Assembly (NCBI GenBank): GCA_947038405.1
Contig: CAMQVY010000007.1
Span: 17,634-81,633 of the forward strand
Origin: an uncultured Rikenellaceae bacterium
GTDB taxonomy: Bacteria > Bacteroidota > Bacteroidia > Bacteroidales > Rikenellaceae
DNA: 64,000 nucleotides
Reading direction: 5' to 3'
Under the pieces are notes generated by a model, which saw nothing but the letters and a program-made list of their open reading frames with translations, ran no database searches and was not told the DNA's origin. The position numbers were made by a program, and so were the translations under genes. Positions 9,213 to 18,092 of this stretch are shown here, in pieces; the first letter of the stretch is position 1, and every line of letters starts with the position of its first letter.

Positions 9213-10106
9213 ATGAAAGGAATTGTTTTAGCAGGAGGATCGGGGACAAGATTATACCCAATAACAAAAGGTGTAAGTAAACAATTACTTCCAATTTACG
9301 ATAAGCCAATGATATATTATCCAATATCAGTCTTGATGTTGGCTGGAATAAAAGATATATTGATTATATCAACACCAGAAGATTTGCCAAGTTTTATTCG
9401 TTTGCTAGGCGATGGGTCTAATTATGGTGTTAAACTGAGTTATAAGGAGCAGCCTTCTCCTGATGGGCTGGCACAAGCATTTATTATTGGAGAAGATTTT
9501 ATAGGAGATGATTCTGTCTGTTTAGTATTGGGCGATAATATTTTCTATGGAGCAGGCTTTTCGTCAATGTTAAAAGAATCTGTGCGTAGTGCAGAGCAAG
9601 ATAACAAAGCTACTGTATTTGGATACTGTGTATCTGATCCTGAACGTTACGGAGTAGCTGAGTTTGATAAAGAGGGTCGATGTATTTCATTAGAGGAGAA
9701 GCCCGTAAATCCAAAATCTAATTATGCTGTGGTGGGTATATATTTCTACCCGAATAAAGTGGTAGAAGTTGCAAAAAATATAAAGCCATCATTACGTGGT
9801 GAGTTGGAGATAACAACAGTTAATCAACAATTTTTAGACGATGGAGAACTTGCAGTTCAGACACTCGGAAGAGGTTTTGCATGGCTAGATACAGGGACTC
9901 ACGACTCATTATCAGAGGCATCTACATTTATAGAGGTAATCGAGAAGCGTCAGGGATTAAAGGTTGCTTGTCTTGAGGATATAGCTTATCGAAGTGGTTG
10001 GATTGATGAAGATAAAATGCGTGAAAGTGCTCAGCTAATGATTAAGAATCAGTATGGTCAATATCTATTAAAGGTTATAAATGAGATGAAAAAGGAGAAT
10101 CAGTAA
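9213..10106 (+). CDS. rmlA: glucose-1-phosphate thymidylyltransferase
   Basis: Makes dTDP-glucose from glucose-1-phosphate and dTTP, the entry step to dTDP-L-rhamnose and related surface sugars. The 297 residues match the RmlA length. The nucleotide-binding signature GGSGTRLYP is at 8-16, followed by [23 protein letters not shown] (metal-binding Asp), EEKP and the [11 protein letters not shown] motif. It stands alone: rmlB, C and D are not next to it. It is not obviously linked to the glycan-degrading genes on either side. Confidence 0.96.
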   Translation: MKGIVLAGGSGTRLYPITKGVSKQLLPIYDKPMIYYPISVLMLAGIKDILIISTPEDLPSFIRLLGDGSNYGVKLSYKEQPSPDGLAQAFIIGEDFIGDDSVCLVLGDNIFYGAGFSSMLKESVRSAEQDNKATVFGYCVSDPERYGVAEFDKEGRCISLEEKPVNPKSNYAVVGIYFYPNKVVEVAKNIKPSLRGELEITTVNQQFLDDGELAVQTLGRGFAWLDTGTHDSLSEASTFIEVIEKRQGLKVACLEDIAYRSGWIDEDKMRESAQLMIKNQYGQYLLKVINEMKKENQ

Positions 10107-10234
10107 TTATATAGTATTACACTCTGGTTGTTCTGACTATTCTAGTACTGATATTCATAATTTAGATGTATTCTATTCAGGCAAAATATAGTGCCGAATA
10201 GTACATTTAATCTATTTAACACTTGTATTCAGTC

Positions 10235-10254
10235 ACAATTATTCGTATAATTGT
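10235..10254. promoter_or_regulatory. 20-bp near-palindrome before the GH20 gene
   Basis: ACAATTAT and ATAATTGT (10235-10242, 10247-10254) flank TCGT, giving 18 of 20 symmetric positions, about 110 bp before the GH20 ATG. It could be a regulator site or a hairpin. The rest of 10107-10361 shows only AT-rich sequence and a smaller repeat (ATTAATTG/CAATTAAT near 10275-10300). Confidence 0.3.
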
Positions 10255-10361
10255 TCCATATTGACTACATATAAGATTAATTGGATATTTTCTCAATTAA
10301 TTTAATCTATTAGTACGTAGTTGATAAAAAGTATTTTTAAGTAAACTGTTATATTAAAAAA

Positions 10362-12383
10362 ATGAAAAAAAATCTAATCACTTGTCTACTGTTATTTTGT
10401 ACAGTAATCTATTCGTATGCCAACGAGGTCGATAAAAATGTAACGATTATCCCAAAACCACAACAAATGGTTGTTGGAGAGGGTAGTTTTACATTAGGCA
10501 AAAAAGTTTCTATTACGGCAAATAATCAAGAAGCACTACTTACTGCAACATACTTAGGAGATCTTATTGAAAAATCAAGTAAAAAGAGAGTTAAGGTTGA
10601 AGTTGGGGCAGAAGAAGATGGAGCTATTAATCTTATTCTAAAGCAGACGACTAACTGTAATAATAAGGAGTCATATAAACTTGACGTCAAAAAGTCAGGT
10701 ATTACTATTACAGCAGCAACAGAAGCTGGTCTATTTTACGGTGTTCAATCTCTTCGTCAATTATTCCCTGCATCTGTTGAGAGTGATGAGGTTCTAAAAG
10801 AGAATAAATCATTTGAAGTTCCTGTAATTTCAATTGAAGATGAACCTCGCTTTGGATGGAGAGGCTACATGAAAGATATTAGTCGTACTTTTTACTCAGT
10901 TGATGTAGTGAAAAAATATATAGATGTAATGTCTATATACAAAATGAATGTTCTTCACTTACATCTAACAGACGATCAAGGTTGGAGAGTTGAGATAAAA
11001 AAATATCCAAAGTTAACAACTCCACAAACAACCGAATTTCCAGAGCAATACAATCAACCAAAAGAGAGAAGTGGTTTCTATACACAGGAGGATATTAAAG
11101 ATATTGTAAAATATGCTAAGGATCGTCACATTACAGTTATCCCTGAGATTGATGTCCCTGGGCATAGTTGGGCAACATTATTAGTTCACCCTGAACTAGG
11201 TGTAAATAATAATGCTAAGCCAGATCACGTATTTCCATTTCTAGCTGCATGGGGTCATTGGGGAAATCAGTTTACTCCTAACTCACTAGACCCAACAAGT
11301 GAAGTTGTATATACATTCTTAGATGATATATTTACAGAGATCGCAGAGTTATTTCCTGCGGAGTATATTCACTTTGGGGGAGATGAGGTAATGCACCACT
11401 TTTGGGAGGAGCAAGAGCACGTTCAAAAGTTTATGAAGGAGCATAAAATGGAGAAAATTATCGAATTGCAAAACTATTTTGTAAAACGTGTAGCTGACAT
11501 TATTATCTCTAAAAATAAGAAGCCAATTGGTTGGAATGACGTATTAGTTAATGATGAATTAACTAAAAAAACTGCAATCATGTGTTGGTTAGGAGAGAAC
11601 GCTATTAAAAAGGCGGCAAATAGTGGTTACTATGCTGTTGCTACGCCAACTTATCCATTGTATTTCGATATTACGCAAGCTGACAGAAATGACGGTACAA
11701 TGTGTGATCTAAACTATGGAATCATAAATTCGTTAGAAGCTGCATACAATTATAACCCAACTCAAGGCGTAGATCCCAAAAATAGTAAGTATGTTTTAGG
11801 TGTTCAAGCTAATATGTGGCCAGCAGTACCACAGGAAGTTAAAGATATAAATGTACAGAACTTTCCTCGTCTACTTGCAGTTGCAGAGATTGGATGGTCA
11901 AGTGAAAATGATAAGAATTTTGAAGAGTTTAATAAAAGAGTTGAGTGTAATAAAGATCGACTAGATTATTTAAAAGTTGATTACTATCGTGAGGGAGGCT
12001 ACATTTTAAATCAGTGGACACCTAATGATATTACAGATAGCTATCAAACAAAAGAGTGGGATGCTACAAAAAAAGTTTATGCTTCAGGTAGAGTAATCGC
12101 AGGTTTCTTTATGACAAAAGGGGCAAATAATTTAGAGATTGAAGAGGTGCAACTTTTGGAAGATGGTAAGGTTATATCTAAGGATGCTCATCATGGTATT
12201 TCAAAAGTGGGTAAAAATATATTCCGCCCTTACAACTACAATCTTGAGGTTACGGATTATAATCCAAAGGCTAAATATACTATAAGAGCTAAAATCAAAG
12301 GTGATAAAGGTTCGGATTCATATGGTAATATTACATTTAATTTGAGTCCATATAAACCATTTACAGCAGTAGAGAAAAGATAG
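10362..12383 (+). CDS. GH20 beta-N-acetylhexosaminidase (673 aa)
   Basis: Removes terminal beta-linked GlcNAc or GalNAc by substrate-assisted catalysis, probably in the periplasm. It has a signal peptide (about 1-20, ending in SYA), a GH20b domain (about 25-155) and a TIM barrel starting at FGWRGYMKDISR. The catalytic Asp-Glu pair is in HFGGDEV, with the typical HLHLTDDQGWR and PEIDVPGHSWA motifs and a WPAVPQEV region near the barrel end. A C-terminal beta domain (about 560-673) follows. It fits the mucin-glycan set to its left and right and ends with its own terminator. Confidence 0.95.
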   Translation: MKKNLITCLLLFCTVIYSYANEVDKNVTIIPKPQQMVVGEGSFTLGKKVSITANNQEALLTATYLGDLIEKSSKKRVKVEVGAEEDGAINLILKQTTNCNNKESYKLDVKKSGITITAATEAGLFYGVQSLRQLFPASVESDEVLKENKSFEVPVISIEDEPRFGWRGYMKDISRTFYSVDVVKKYIDVMSIYKMNVLHLHLTDDQGWRVEIKKYPKLTTPQTTEFPEQYNQPKERSGFYTQEDIKDIVKYAKDRHITVIPEIDVPGHSWATLLVHPELGVNNNAKPDHVFPFLAAWGHWGNQFTPNSLDPTSEVVYTFLDDIFTEIAELFPAEYIHFGGDEVMHHFWEEQEHVQKFMKEHKMEKIIELQNYFVKRVADIIISKNKKPIGWNDVLVNDELTKKTAIMCWLGENAIKKAANSGYYAVATPTYPLYFDITQADRNDGTMCDLNYGIINSLEAAYNYNPTQGVDPKNSKYVLGVQANMWPAVPQEVKDINVQNFPRLLAVAEIGWSSENDKNFEEFNKRVECNKDRLDYLKVDYYREGGYILNQWTPNDITDSYQTKEWDATKKVYASGRVIAGFFMTKGANNLEIEEVQLLEDGKVISKDAHHGISKVGKNIFRPYNYNLEVTDYNPKAKYTIRAKIKGDKGSDSYGNITFNLSPYKPFTAVEKR

Positions 12384-12419
12384 TTTATTGTATATACTTT
12401 CATATAAGTAAAAGATATT

Positions 12420-12460
12420 AGAGTCGAGGGTAGCCGTAAGGTTATACCTCGACTCTTTTT
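12420..12460 (+). terminator. rho-independent terminator of the GH20 gene
   Basis: Stem AGAGTCGAGG (12420-12429) with CCTCGACTCT (12448-12457), followed by a T-run, 37 bp after the GH20 stop. Confidence 0.9.
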
Positions 12461-12581
12461 ATATATAGTGATGAATTGATATAACATACTTTAGAGGGAC
12501 GCAGAGTATAATTAAGTTTTGATGGAACAATTCTGAACAGATATACCTTAGAGCGTATATTTGGGTTATGCGATATTGATA

Positions 12582-12628
12582 AAAAAAGCTGTTTCAAATA
12601 CCATAATGGTTTCTGAAACAGCTTTTTT
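12582..12628 (-). terminator. terminator of the M60-like peptidase gene
   Basis: 15-bp perfect arms 12582-12596 and 12614-12628 with an extra CCAT/ATGG pairing in the loop. The A-run and T-run at the two ends make it usable in both directions. It lies 70 bp past the stop of the minus-strand gene at 12700. Nothing else is seen in 12461-12581. Confidence 0.8.
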
Positions 12629-12699
12629 ATGTTATAATTATTTTGTATGAACTCTACTTGTTAATTGAAACAACGGCAGTATTATTCATGTGTCATATC

Positions 12700-15609
12700 T
12701 TAACGAGTACCATATACTAACGTACGTTTACCATCATAAGATACAGCCTCAAGGCGTGTAGCGTCATTAGGGTAGCGAACATATGTAGAACTATTATCTT
12801 TACTTCCACTTCCAACCATTGATACGTCAATTAGCTCATCGTTTCTGTAAGTTTCAAATACAGTGACATTTTTCCATGTGTTATGATCAACACGAAGTCC
12901 AGTTCCAGGTCCATTCTTTTCAGGTTTTACTCCTGAATTGTAGCTACCTTCAACGCTTTTTTTGCCCTTATACGCATCTACAGAGTTTGCAGAAATATAG
13001 TCAATTATTGCTGATGTTTTAGGATATTTCTTTCCGTATTGCTTAACATCATCTACTTGGCTTTGTGTAATAACAAGTTGACCAACAGCATAGTCATCAA
13101 CGCTAAGATCTGAAACTCTTAGTAGTCCAATATTTTCAAAGAAATCAGTTAAGTCAGTCTTTCCTGAATCCATAGCATTTTTCATAAAGTTTACAAACCT
13201 CTCACCATTACTTAGATTTGTTCTATCATCATTGATAGCTTTCCAGTTAATTGGTGCCCAGAAGTTGTCATTATGCCAGCTGTTTCCCTCTCCTGCATGC
13301 TCAAAATATAGCGTTAATTGCCATAGTGGAATTAACTTAACAAAATGGTCTCCACGCAAACCAGTGCCATTCATAGATCCTTTCTTGTAGTCAGGTCCTT
13401 CATGAACTAGGTACTGCTCTTTCACAACATGTGCCTCATTTAGGTAGGCGTTATATCTTCCTCCAATAACGGCAGGCTCTGTATCATTTTGTTTACGGCT
13501 AACTGATTCATGCTCCAATCGAAGGTTACCTTTATTTCCTAATTTGTAGAAAATAGATGCTGCGTAGACGTTATTTGTAGTCTCTCCCCAACCTGTCATC
13601 TTCATATGAGGGTTAATTTGATTTCCATGCCCAAGCTCATGTCCGAATACCCATAGAGATTGAAGAAGATTTTTCTCATTAAGCATCTCTGCCTCTGAAT
13701 TTGGAAAGTTAGCTGAACTTCCACCCCAATTAGGTGCGCCTCCCCAAGAACGACGACTCAATTTTCTATTTACTGGAACAGCATTATTTGCTACCAATCC
13801 CATCATTGTGTACTCTATTTCAAGGATTTGGTCGTGTATCTCAATGATACGAGTTATATCGTAACAATGTTTTTTGAATGCAGAGACTGTATTTATAAGT
13901 TGAGATTTCTCTCCTGCCACTGACATAAAGCCATCTGTATGTTGTAATTTAGCATAACATTTCTCTGCCATTGATAACACATTTTCATAATCTTCTTGAG
14001 TGTCACCATTTCTAATATCCCAAAATCCAACCTCATCACCATATGCAAAATGTATATTTACATTAGGCAACATTGTCACTCCATCTGTGTAATGTTGAAT
14101 GTATCCACTACCTGATACCTTGGTTGCGAATGTGTTTATACCTTCGACTAAAACGATCTTCTCTGTTGCCCCTTTATCTCTGAAATCTGTAATCGCAAGA
14201 GTGATAGGTGCTCCTTTTCCAACAAAAACATGCTGTTTTTTGCCCTCTTTAAAGAATATGCCCGTAGGATTGTCATAATGACTTTGACTTCCAATTTTTA
14301 GCTCCTTAGATACAACCCATGGAGTACGTTGAGATTTGTATGCTCTAGCACGGAATTGATTCTCGTAGCTGTTATTTAGTAGCTCTTGTGCAATAGTCTG
14401 CAATAGAGGGTTAGATATATTTTGAATATCTTTATTCGTTGTGGTAGACTTCAATTTTGAATATGAATCATCTTCAAAATACTTCAAATCAGCAGCTAAA
14501 TCGCCTTTGAAAACTATCTCCCATAGCTCAACCTCTGCTAGTGCAACGGCACTTCCAGTTCTTGAATTTATACACACACGTATATGTGTTGGCTTTGATA
14601 TGTTTACATCTATCATTGCATTATTTCCAGCCGAAACATCAATTACATTAGCAAACTTCCATTCTAACTGACTCTCTGACTTGTACCATACAGAGCCAGT
14701 TGCGAATATTGATCCCGAATTTTGATCTGCACGTTGGAAAAGTTTTACTACATCAATGCGGTCAGGAGTACCTTGTAAAGTGTAGTCAAGAATGATTGAG
14801 TCACCTAGTGATGTGCTCCTTGAGCTATAATTTGTATTGTACTTCTCATCAATAGACAAATTTGCAGATTCACTCCCATATGTGTTACCGCGTGTTAGTA
14901 CAACGCTCTCTAGTGGAACTTTAATATCTGATGGGATTATATTATCTATAGGTGATGCTTCTTGAGATATAGGAATTTTTATTGTCAAATCTTTATAGAT
15001 AGGATCTTTGGGTGTAATTAATATACTATCGTTACGTATAATTGCTGTTGGATTAGCAGCTACGGCAACTTTATAGATATTTGCAACCATTACTCTGGTT
15101 GATTCTTCTTTACTAATTTGTATCCAGTTGAGATTTGATGTTGTTGATACTTCGTAATCAATAGATGATGTGATAGTTACGTTGAAGATTTCGCCCTTTT
15201 GAGGGATTGCTTTTGTAGTATGGTCTGCAATCATGTCAGGGCCTTGTCCTAGTTGTATGATTTTAATCGTGTCGTTTGCAACACCAACACCACTAACTAC
15301 AAAAGAGCCATTTCTCCTATTGACTTCTAAATTTTCGTGTATAGTAAGTATTAATACATTCTTATCTTTATCAATAAGAGGTTCTACATCGTACCATGTT
15401 TCGCCTTCTGTTGTGACAATTTTCCAACTGATATTGGTTTTAACTGGAATGTATAAAACTTCGCGTTTTGTTGATGCTGTAATGGTGTTACCTTCAGGTA
15501 GGTCGACTTCGAGAAATGGTTGAATCGTCTCTTTCTGAATAGCATCGCTCTCACTACATGATATTATTATTATCATTAGTAGTGTTAAGAATAAGATACA
15601 TTTTTTCAT
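12700..15609 (-). CDS. BACON-domain M60-like (mucinase-type) zinc metallopeptidase lipoprotein (969 aa)
   Basis: Predicted surface lipoprotein that cleaves glycoproteins such as mucin. The signal ends in IIISC (Cys18). BACON-type beta domains (about 25-215) are followed by a discoidin-like/F5-8C carbohydrate-binding domain (about 225-365) and then the peptidase. The zinc site is HELGH at 657-661 with a downstream Glu676 in GWGE, fitting the HExxHx(8,28)E gluzincin pattern of the M60-like (enhancin) family. Characterised Bacteroides M60-like enzymes with BACON or CBM modules degrade mucins; transfer of that activity here is inference. Neighbours (GH20, sulfatase) agree. The long N-terminus places the catalytic domain away from the membrane. 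Confidence 0.9.
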   Translation of the reverse strand: MKKCILFLTLLMIIIISCSESDAIQKETIQPFLEVDLPEGNTITASTKREVLYIPVKTNISWKIVTTEGETWYDVEPLIDKDKNVLILTIHENLEVNRRNGSFVVSGVGVANDTIKIIQLGQGPDMIADHTTKAIPQKGEIFNVTITSSIDYEVSTTSNLNWIQISKEESTRVMVANIYKVAVAANPTAIIRNDSILITPKDPIYKDLTIKIPISQEASPIDNIIPSDIKVPLESVVLTRGNTYGSESANLSIDEKYNTNYSSRSTSLGDSIILDYTLQGTPDRIDVVKLFQRADQNSGSIFATGSVWYKSESQLEWKFANVIDVSAGNNAMIDVNISKPTHIRVCINSRTGSAVALAEVELWEIVFKGDLAADLKYFEDDSYSKLKSTTTNKDIQNISNPLLQTIAQELLNNSYENQFRARAYKSQRTPWVVSKELKIGSQSHYDNPTGIFFKEGKKQHVFVGKGAPITLAITDFRDKGATEKIVLVEGINTFATKVSGSGYIQHYTDGVTMLPNVNIHFAYGDEVGFWDIRNGDTQEDYENVLSMAEKCYAKLQHTDGFMSVAGEKSQLINTVSAFKKHCYDITRIIEIHDQILEIEYTMMGLVANNAVPVNRKLSRRSWGGAPNWGGSSANFPNSEAEMLNEKNLLQSLWVFGHELGHGNQINPHMKMTGWGETTNNVYAASIFYKLGNKGNLRLEHESVSRKQNDTEPAVIGGRYNAYLNEAHVVKEQYLVHEGPDYKKGSMNGTGLRGDHFVKLIPLWQLTLYFEHAGEGNSWHNDNFWAPINWKAINDDRTNLSNGERFVNFMKNAMDSGKTDLTDFFENIGLLRVSDLSVDDYAVGQLVITQSQVDDVKQYGKKYPKTSAIIDYISANSVDAYKGKKSVEGSYNSGVKPEKNGPGTGLRVDHNTWKNVTVFETYRNDELIDVSMVGSGSKDNSSTYVRYPNDATRLEAVSYDGKRTLVYGTR

Positions 15610-15817
15610 ATATAATTAATATTGGTTTTTTTATTGTTAAGTTAGATTCACTTTTTTTAACATGGCAAAATACTCACTGATAAATATTTACCAAATATAA
15701 TCCCTTTATGTGAAAGTACCAAATATATTAGACACAACTAGAAGATAGGAGATTTTATATGTAGTGAAGTAATATTATTTTATACCTATCTAAGCAAGAG
15801 CTTGCGCTCTATAATGT
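15610..15817. other. AT-rich spacer before the peptidase gene
   Basis: Upstream region of the minus-strand peptidase gene. No gene and no clear promoter are seen. It adjoins a decayed gene fragment. Confidence 0.3.
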
Positions 15818-15985
15818 AAGATGGACGAGATAGTCTTGATGCTAGAGGAGAGAGTTGTGCGTAGTGGATCATGGTATGATAGCCCTTTTAGATGTTCATC
15901 TTCATTTAGAGACTCTTATCGAGCCTGTCAAAAGGTATTTAATATTTGGTTCAAGGTCGTAATGGAGTATAAGCTAAGTTATTAA
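15818..15985 (+). pseudogene. remnant of an FGE-sulfatase (SUMF1/GldK-like) domain, C-terminal end only
   Basis: The plus-strand frame 15851-15985 reads RVVRSGSWYDSPFRCSSS, continues through FRDSYR, and ends NIWFKVVMEY before further residues and a TAA. This matches the C-terminal signature of the FGE-sulfatase family (RVxRGGSW, then CRxxxR, then GFRxV), but with GGSW changed to SGSW and IGFR changed to IWFK. Only about 10 residues precede the motif before a stop (TAA at 15812-15814). A shift of frame in the GAGAGAG run at 15847-15853 would join a short stretch reading DGRDSLDAR. There is no start codon context and no N-terminal domain. It is a decayed copy, next to a sulfatase gene. The rest of 15986-16041 shows nothing. 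Confidence 0.65.
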
Positions 15986-16041
15986 ATTAGATAAAATTAT
16001 CTACCAGAGAGTATTTTAGAGGTATATTTTAAATAAAAAAT

Positions 16042-16070
16042 ACCTCAATACAATCTAATTGTATCGAGGT
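16042..16070 (-). terminator. terminator of the sulfatase gene
   Basis: 13-bp arms (16042-16054, 16058-16070; one mismatch) with a 3-nt loop. On the minus strand an ATTTTTTATTT run follows. It is also T-flanked on the plus strand, so it works in both directions. It starts 34 bp after the stop at 16104. Confidence 0.82.
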
Positions 16071-16103
16071 GTTTTTTATTATGCTTTATAACTTATTTGT
16101 GTG

Positions 16104-17516
16104 TTACTTGACTCTTCCTATTTCTCTTACATTTTCACCCTTGCTCCTCGTGAGGTCATCACCGAGATCTTTTCTTGCTTGGGTAGCTAGTTTTTCCAAT
16201 TTATCTAGCTCCTTAGGGTGTTGTGATATAACATTCTCTCTTTCACCTGGATCTCTACGCAGATCAAATAATAATTTCTCTTTCTGAAAATAATTGTTTG
16301 TTACATTTCCAGGAGCCCCATCGTTCCCTGGTAAGTATCCAACATACGATCTATGATGATGAGGGAAAATCAACTTAAATTCACCATCGGTAATAGCCTC
16401 AAGGCTATTTCTATTATAGTAGTAATAAAAAAATTCTCTAGGATTAGCATTATTATCACCTAATAGCAACGGCAGAAGATTAACGCCATCAATTTTATGG
16501 TCTGGGAGCTGTGCATCTGCAATAGCCGCAAAAGTTGAGATTAAATCTAATGAAGTTGATAACTTATTACATACTGTGCCCTTAGGTATTGTTCCTACCC
16601 ACTGCATAACGCACGGAACTCGTTGCCCTCCCTCAAAACTAGTACCTTTTGCCTCTCTGAGACCACCAGTTGACCCAGCGTGGTTTCCGTAGTTTATCCA
16701 AGGTCCATTATCTGATGTGATGATTACTAACGTATTATCATCAAGTCTCTCTTTTTGTAATTTATCAAGAATTTGACCAATACTCCAGTCTATCTCCATC
16801 ATTACATCGCCATAAAGCCCCTGCTCGCTCTTGCCTTTGAATTTATCAGACACAAATAAAGGTACATGGGGCATGGGGTGTGCTAGATATAAAAAAAATG
16901 GTTTTCTTTTGTTCTTATCAATAAATTCAACTGCTCGATCTGTGAAATCTGTAGTGAATTGTGTTTGATCAGCATTAAGTTCAATGGTCTCTGTTCCTTC
17001 GATAAGAGGCAGGTCTGGATACTTGTATTGAGGATGATTTGGCCACATATCATTTGAATATGGGATACCATAAAACTCATCAAATCCATTATTTGTTGGT
17101 AAAAATTGAGGTAAATGTCCTAAATGCCATTTTCCAAATGCGGCACATTTGTAACCATTTGGCTTTAATACCTCAGCAATAGTCTTTTCATCTTCATGGA
17201 TCCCTGTCACTGCATTTGGTCCAGGAGCGCCAGATATTCCGATACGATTTGGATAACATCCAGTAAGTAGTCCTGCGCGGGAAGCTCCACTAACAGCTTG
17301 AGGTGAATAATAACGAGTAAATTTCATTCCGTTATTTATCATTCTTTGTACGTTAGGCATCTCATACCCAATAGCTCCATTAGAGTTAATGTCGCCGTAA
17401 CCCATATCATCCATTAGGATAATAATAAAGTTTGTTTGTTTCTGTGCAGTGCACTCAAGAGCCGAAATAGCTCCCATAGATAGTGCGACTGTTTTAAGTA
17501 TGGTTTTACATCTCAT
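16104..17516 (-). CDS. Ser-type sulfatase, arylsulfatase A-like (470 aa)
   Basis: Exported sulfatase of the S1 family. A signal peptide (about 1-24) precedes the alkaline-phosphatase-like core. Metal ligands appear in MDDMGYGD. The formylglycine site is Ser76 in SGASRAGLLTG, so it needs an anaerobic radical-SAM maturase (anSME), which is not in the window. The third motif position is Ala rather than the commoner Pro. Further family motifs are FGKWHLG, PFFLYLAHPMPH, and TSDNGPW. A Bacteroides-like set of glycosidases surrounds it, so a sulfated host glycan is the likely substrate; which sulfate position it attacks cannot be told. Confidence 0.93.
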   Translation of the reverse strand: MRCKTILKTVALSMGAISALECTAQKQTNFIIILMDDMGYGDINSNGAIGYEMPNVQRMINNGMKFTRYYSPQAVSGASRAGLLTGCYPNRIGISGAPGPNAVTGIHEDEKTIAEVLKPNGYKCAAFGKWHLGHLPQFLPTNNGFDEFYGIPYSNDMWPNHPQYKYPDLPLIEGTETIELNADQTQFTTDFTDRAVEFIDKNKRKPFFLYLAHPMPHVPLFVSDKFKGKSEQGLYGDVMMEIDWSIGQILDKLQKERLDDNTLVIITSDNGPWINYGNHAGSTGGLREAKGTSFEGGQRVPCVMQWVGTIPKGTVCNKLSTSLDLISTFAAIADAQLPDHKIDGVNLLPLLLGDNNANPREFFYYYYNRNSLEAITDGEFKLIFPHHHRSYVGYLPGNDGAPGNVTNNYFQKEKLLFDLRRDPGERENVISQHPKELDKLEKLATQARKDLGDDLTRSKGENVREIGRVK

Positions 17517-17536
17517 TTTTGCGTTAAATTTTACTT

Positions 17537-17544
17537 GTAAAGAT
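17537..17544 (-). promoter_or_regulatory. candidate -7 box for the sulfatase gene
   Basis: Minus strand TATCTTTA, one base off TAnnTTTG, about 20 bp before the ATG at 17516. Confidence 0.4.
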
Positions 17545-17732
17545 ACTAAAATTTAACGACATTAATATTATTCTGCGTGGTTAGTTAATTTTATTCGTGA
17601 AAATATTATAATACAGCAAGCCACAGCCAAATAAATTGACTATGAATACGACTTGGTCTATACACTTTAAATTATATTGTAATATTAAAAAAAATAGATT
17701 ATTAGCTTATTAATAGCGTAATTTTATATCTA

Positions 17733-17954
17733 TTATATAGAATCATCAAAGTAGCCATCTAGCACTCCTTCGGCTTTCTCGAAATCTTCATCTTTCACTA
17801 CTAGTGAGACTTCAAGCATTGGTGGGGCTAATATTTGACTATCGGCACCCCATAGTTCACAATAAATATCAACAGAGTCGAGAATTGATTTGTAAATTTC
17901 AGCTTCTGACAGGCTGTTGAAACTCTTTACAGTAACAAAACTAGATCTTCCCAT
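17733..17954 (-). CDS. DUF2007-domain small protein (73 aa)
   Basis: A small soluble protein with the DUF2007 pattern: a betaalphabeta start in which VTVKSF is followed by an EAEIYKSILDS helix, then APPMLEVSLVV, and a terminal helix DFEKAEGVLDGYFDD. The family is widespread in Bacteroidota and called putative signal-transducing protein on weak grounds. There is no signal peptide or membrane segment. It is divergent from dnaE. Function unknown. Confidence 0.85.
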   Translation of the reverse strand: MGRSSFVTVKSFNSLSEAEIYKSILDSVDIYCELWGADSQILAPPMLEVSLVVKDEDFEKAEGVLDGYFDDSI

Positions 17955-18028
17955 AATTATATTTTATTTGTTCATAGACAATATAGGTAATTATTCTTTA
18001 ATATACAAACTATATAACGTTATTATTT

Positions 18029-18061
18029 ATTGTTATATAGTTATAATTTTACCTATCTTTG
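18029..18061 (+). promoter_or_regulatory. Bacteroidetes-type promoter of dnaE
   Basis: A perfect -7 box TATCTTTG lies at 18054-18061, with ATTG at 18029-18032 at a plausible -33 position (21 nt apart), 31 bp before the dnaE ATG. Confidence 0.6.
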
Positions 18062-18092
18062 TAGATATAAAATACTATATTAATAAGAAATA

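Noticed and set aside
12257..12487. 76-codon minus-strand frame at the end of the GH20 gene
   Set aside because: It overlaps the GH20 coding end and its terminator; a shadow of the real gene.
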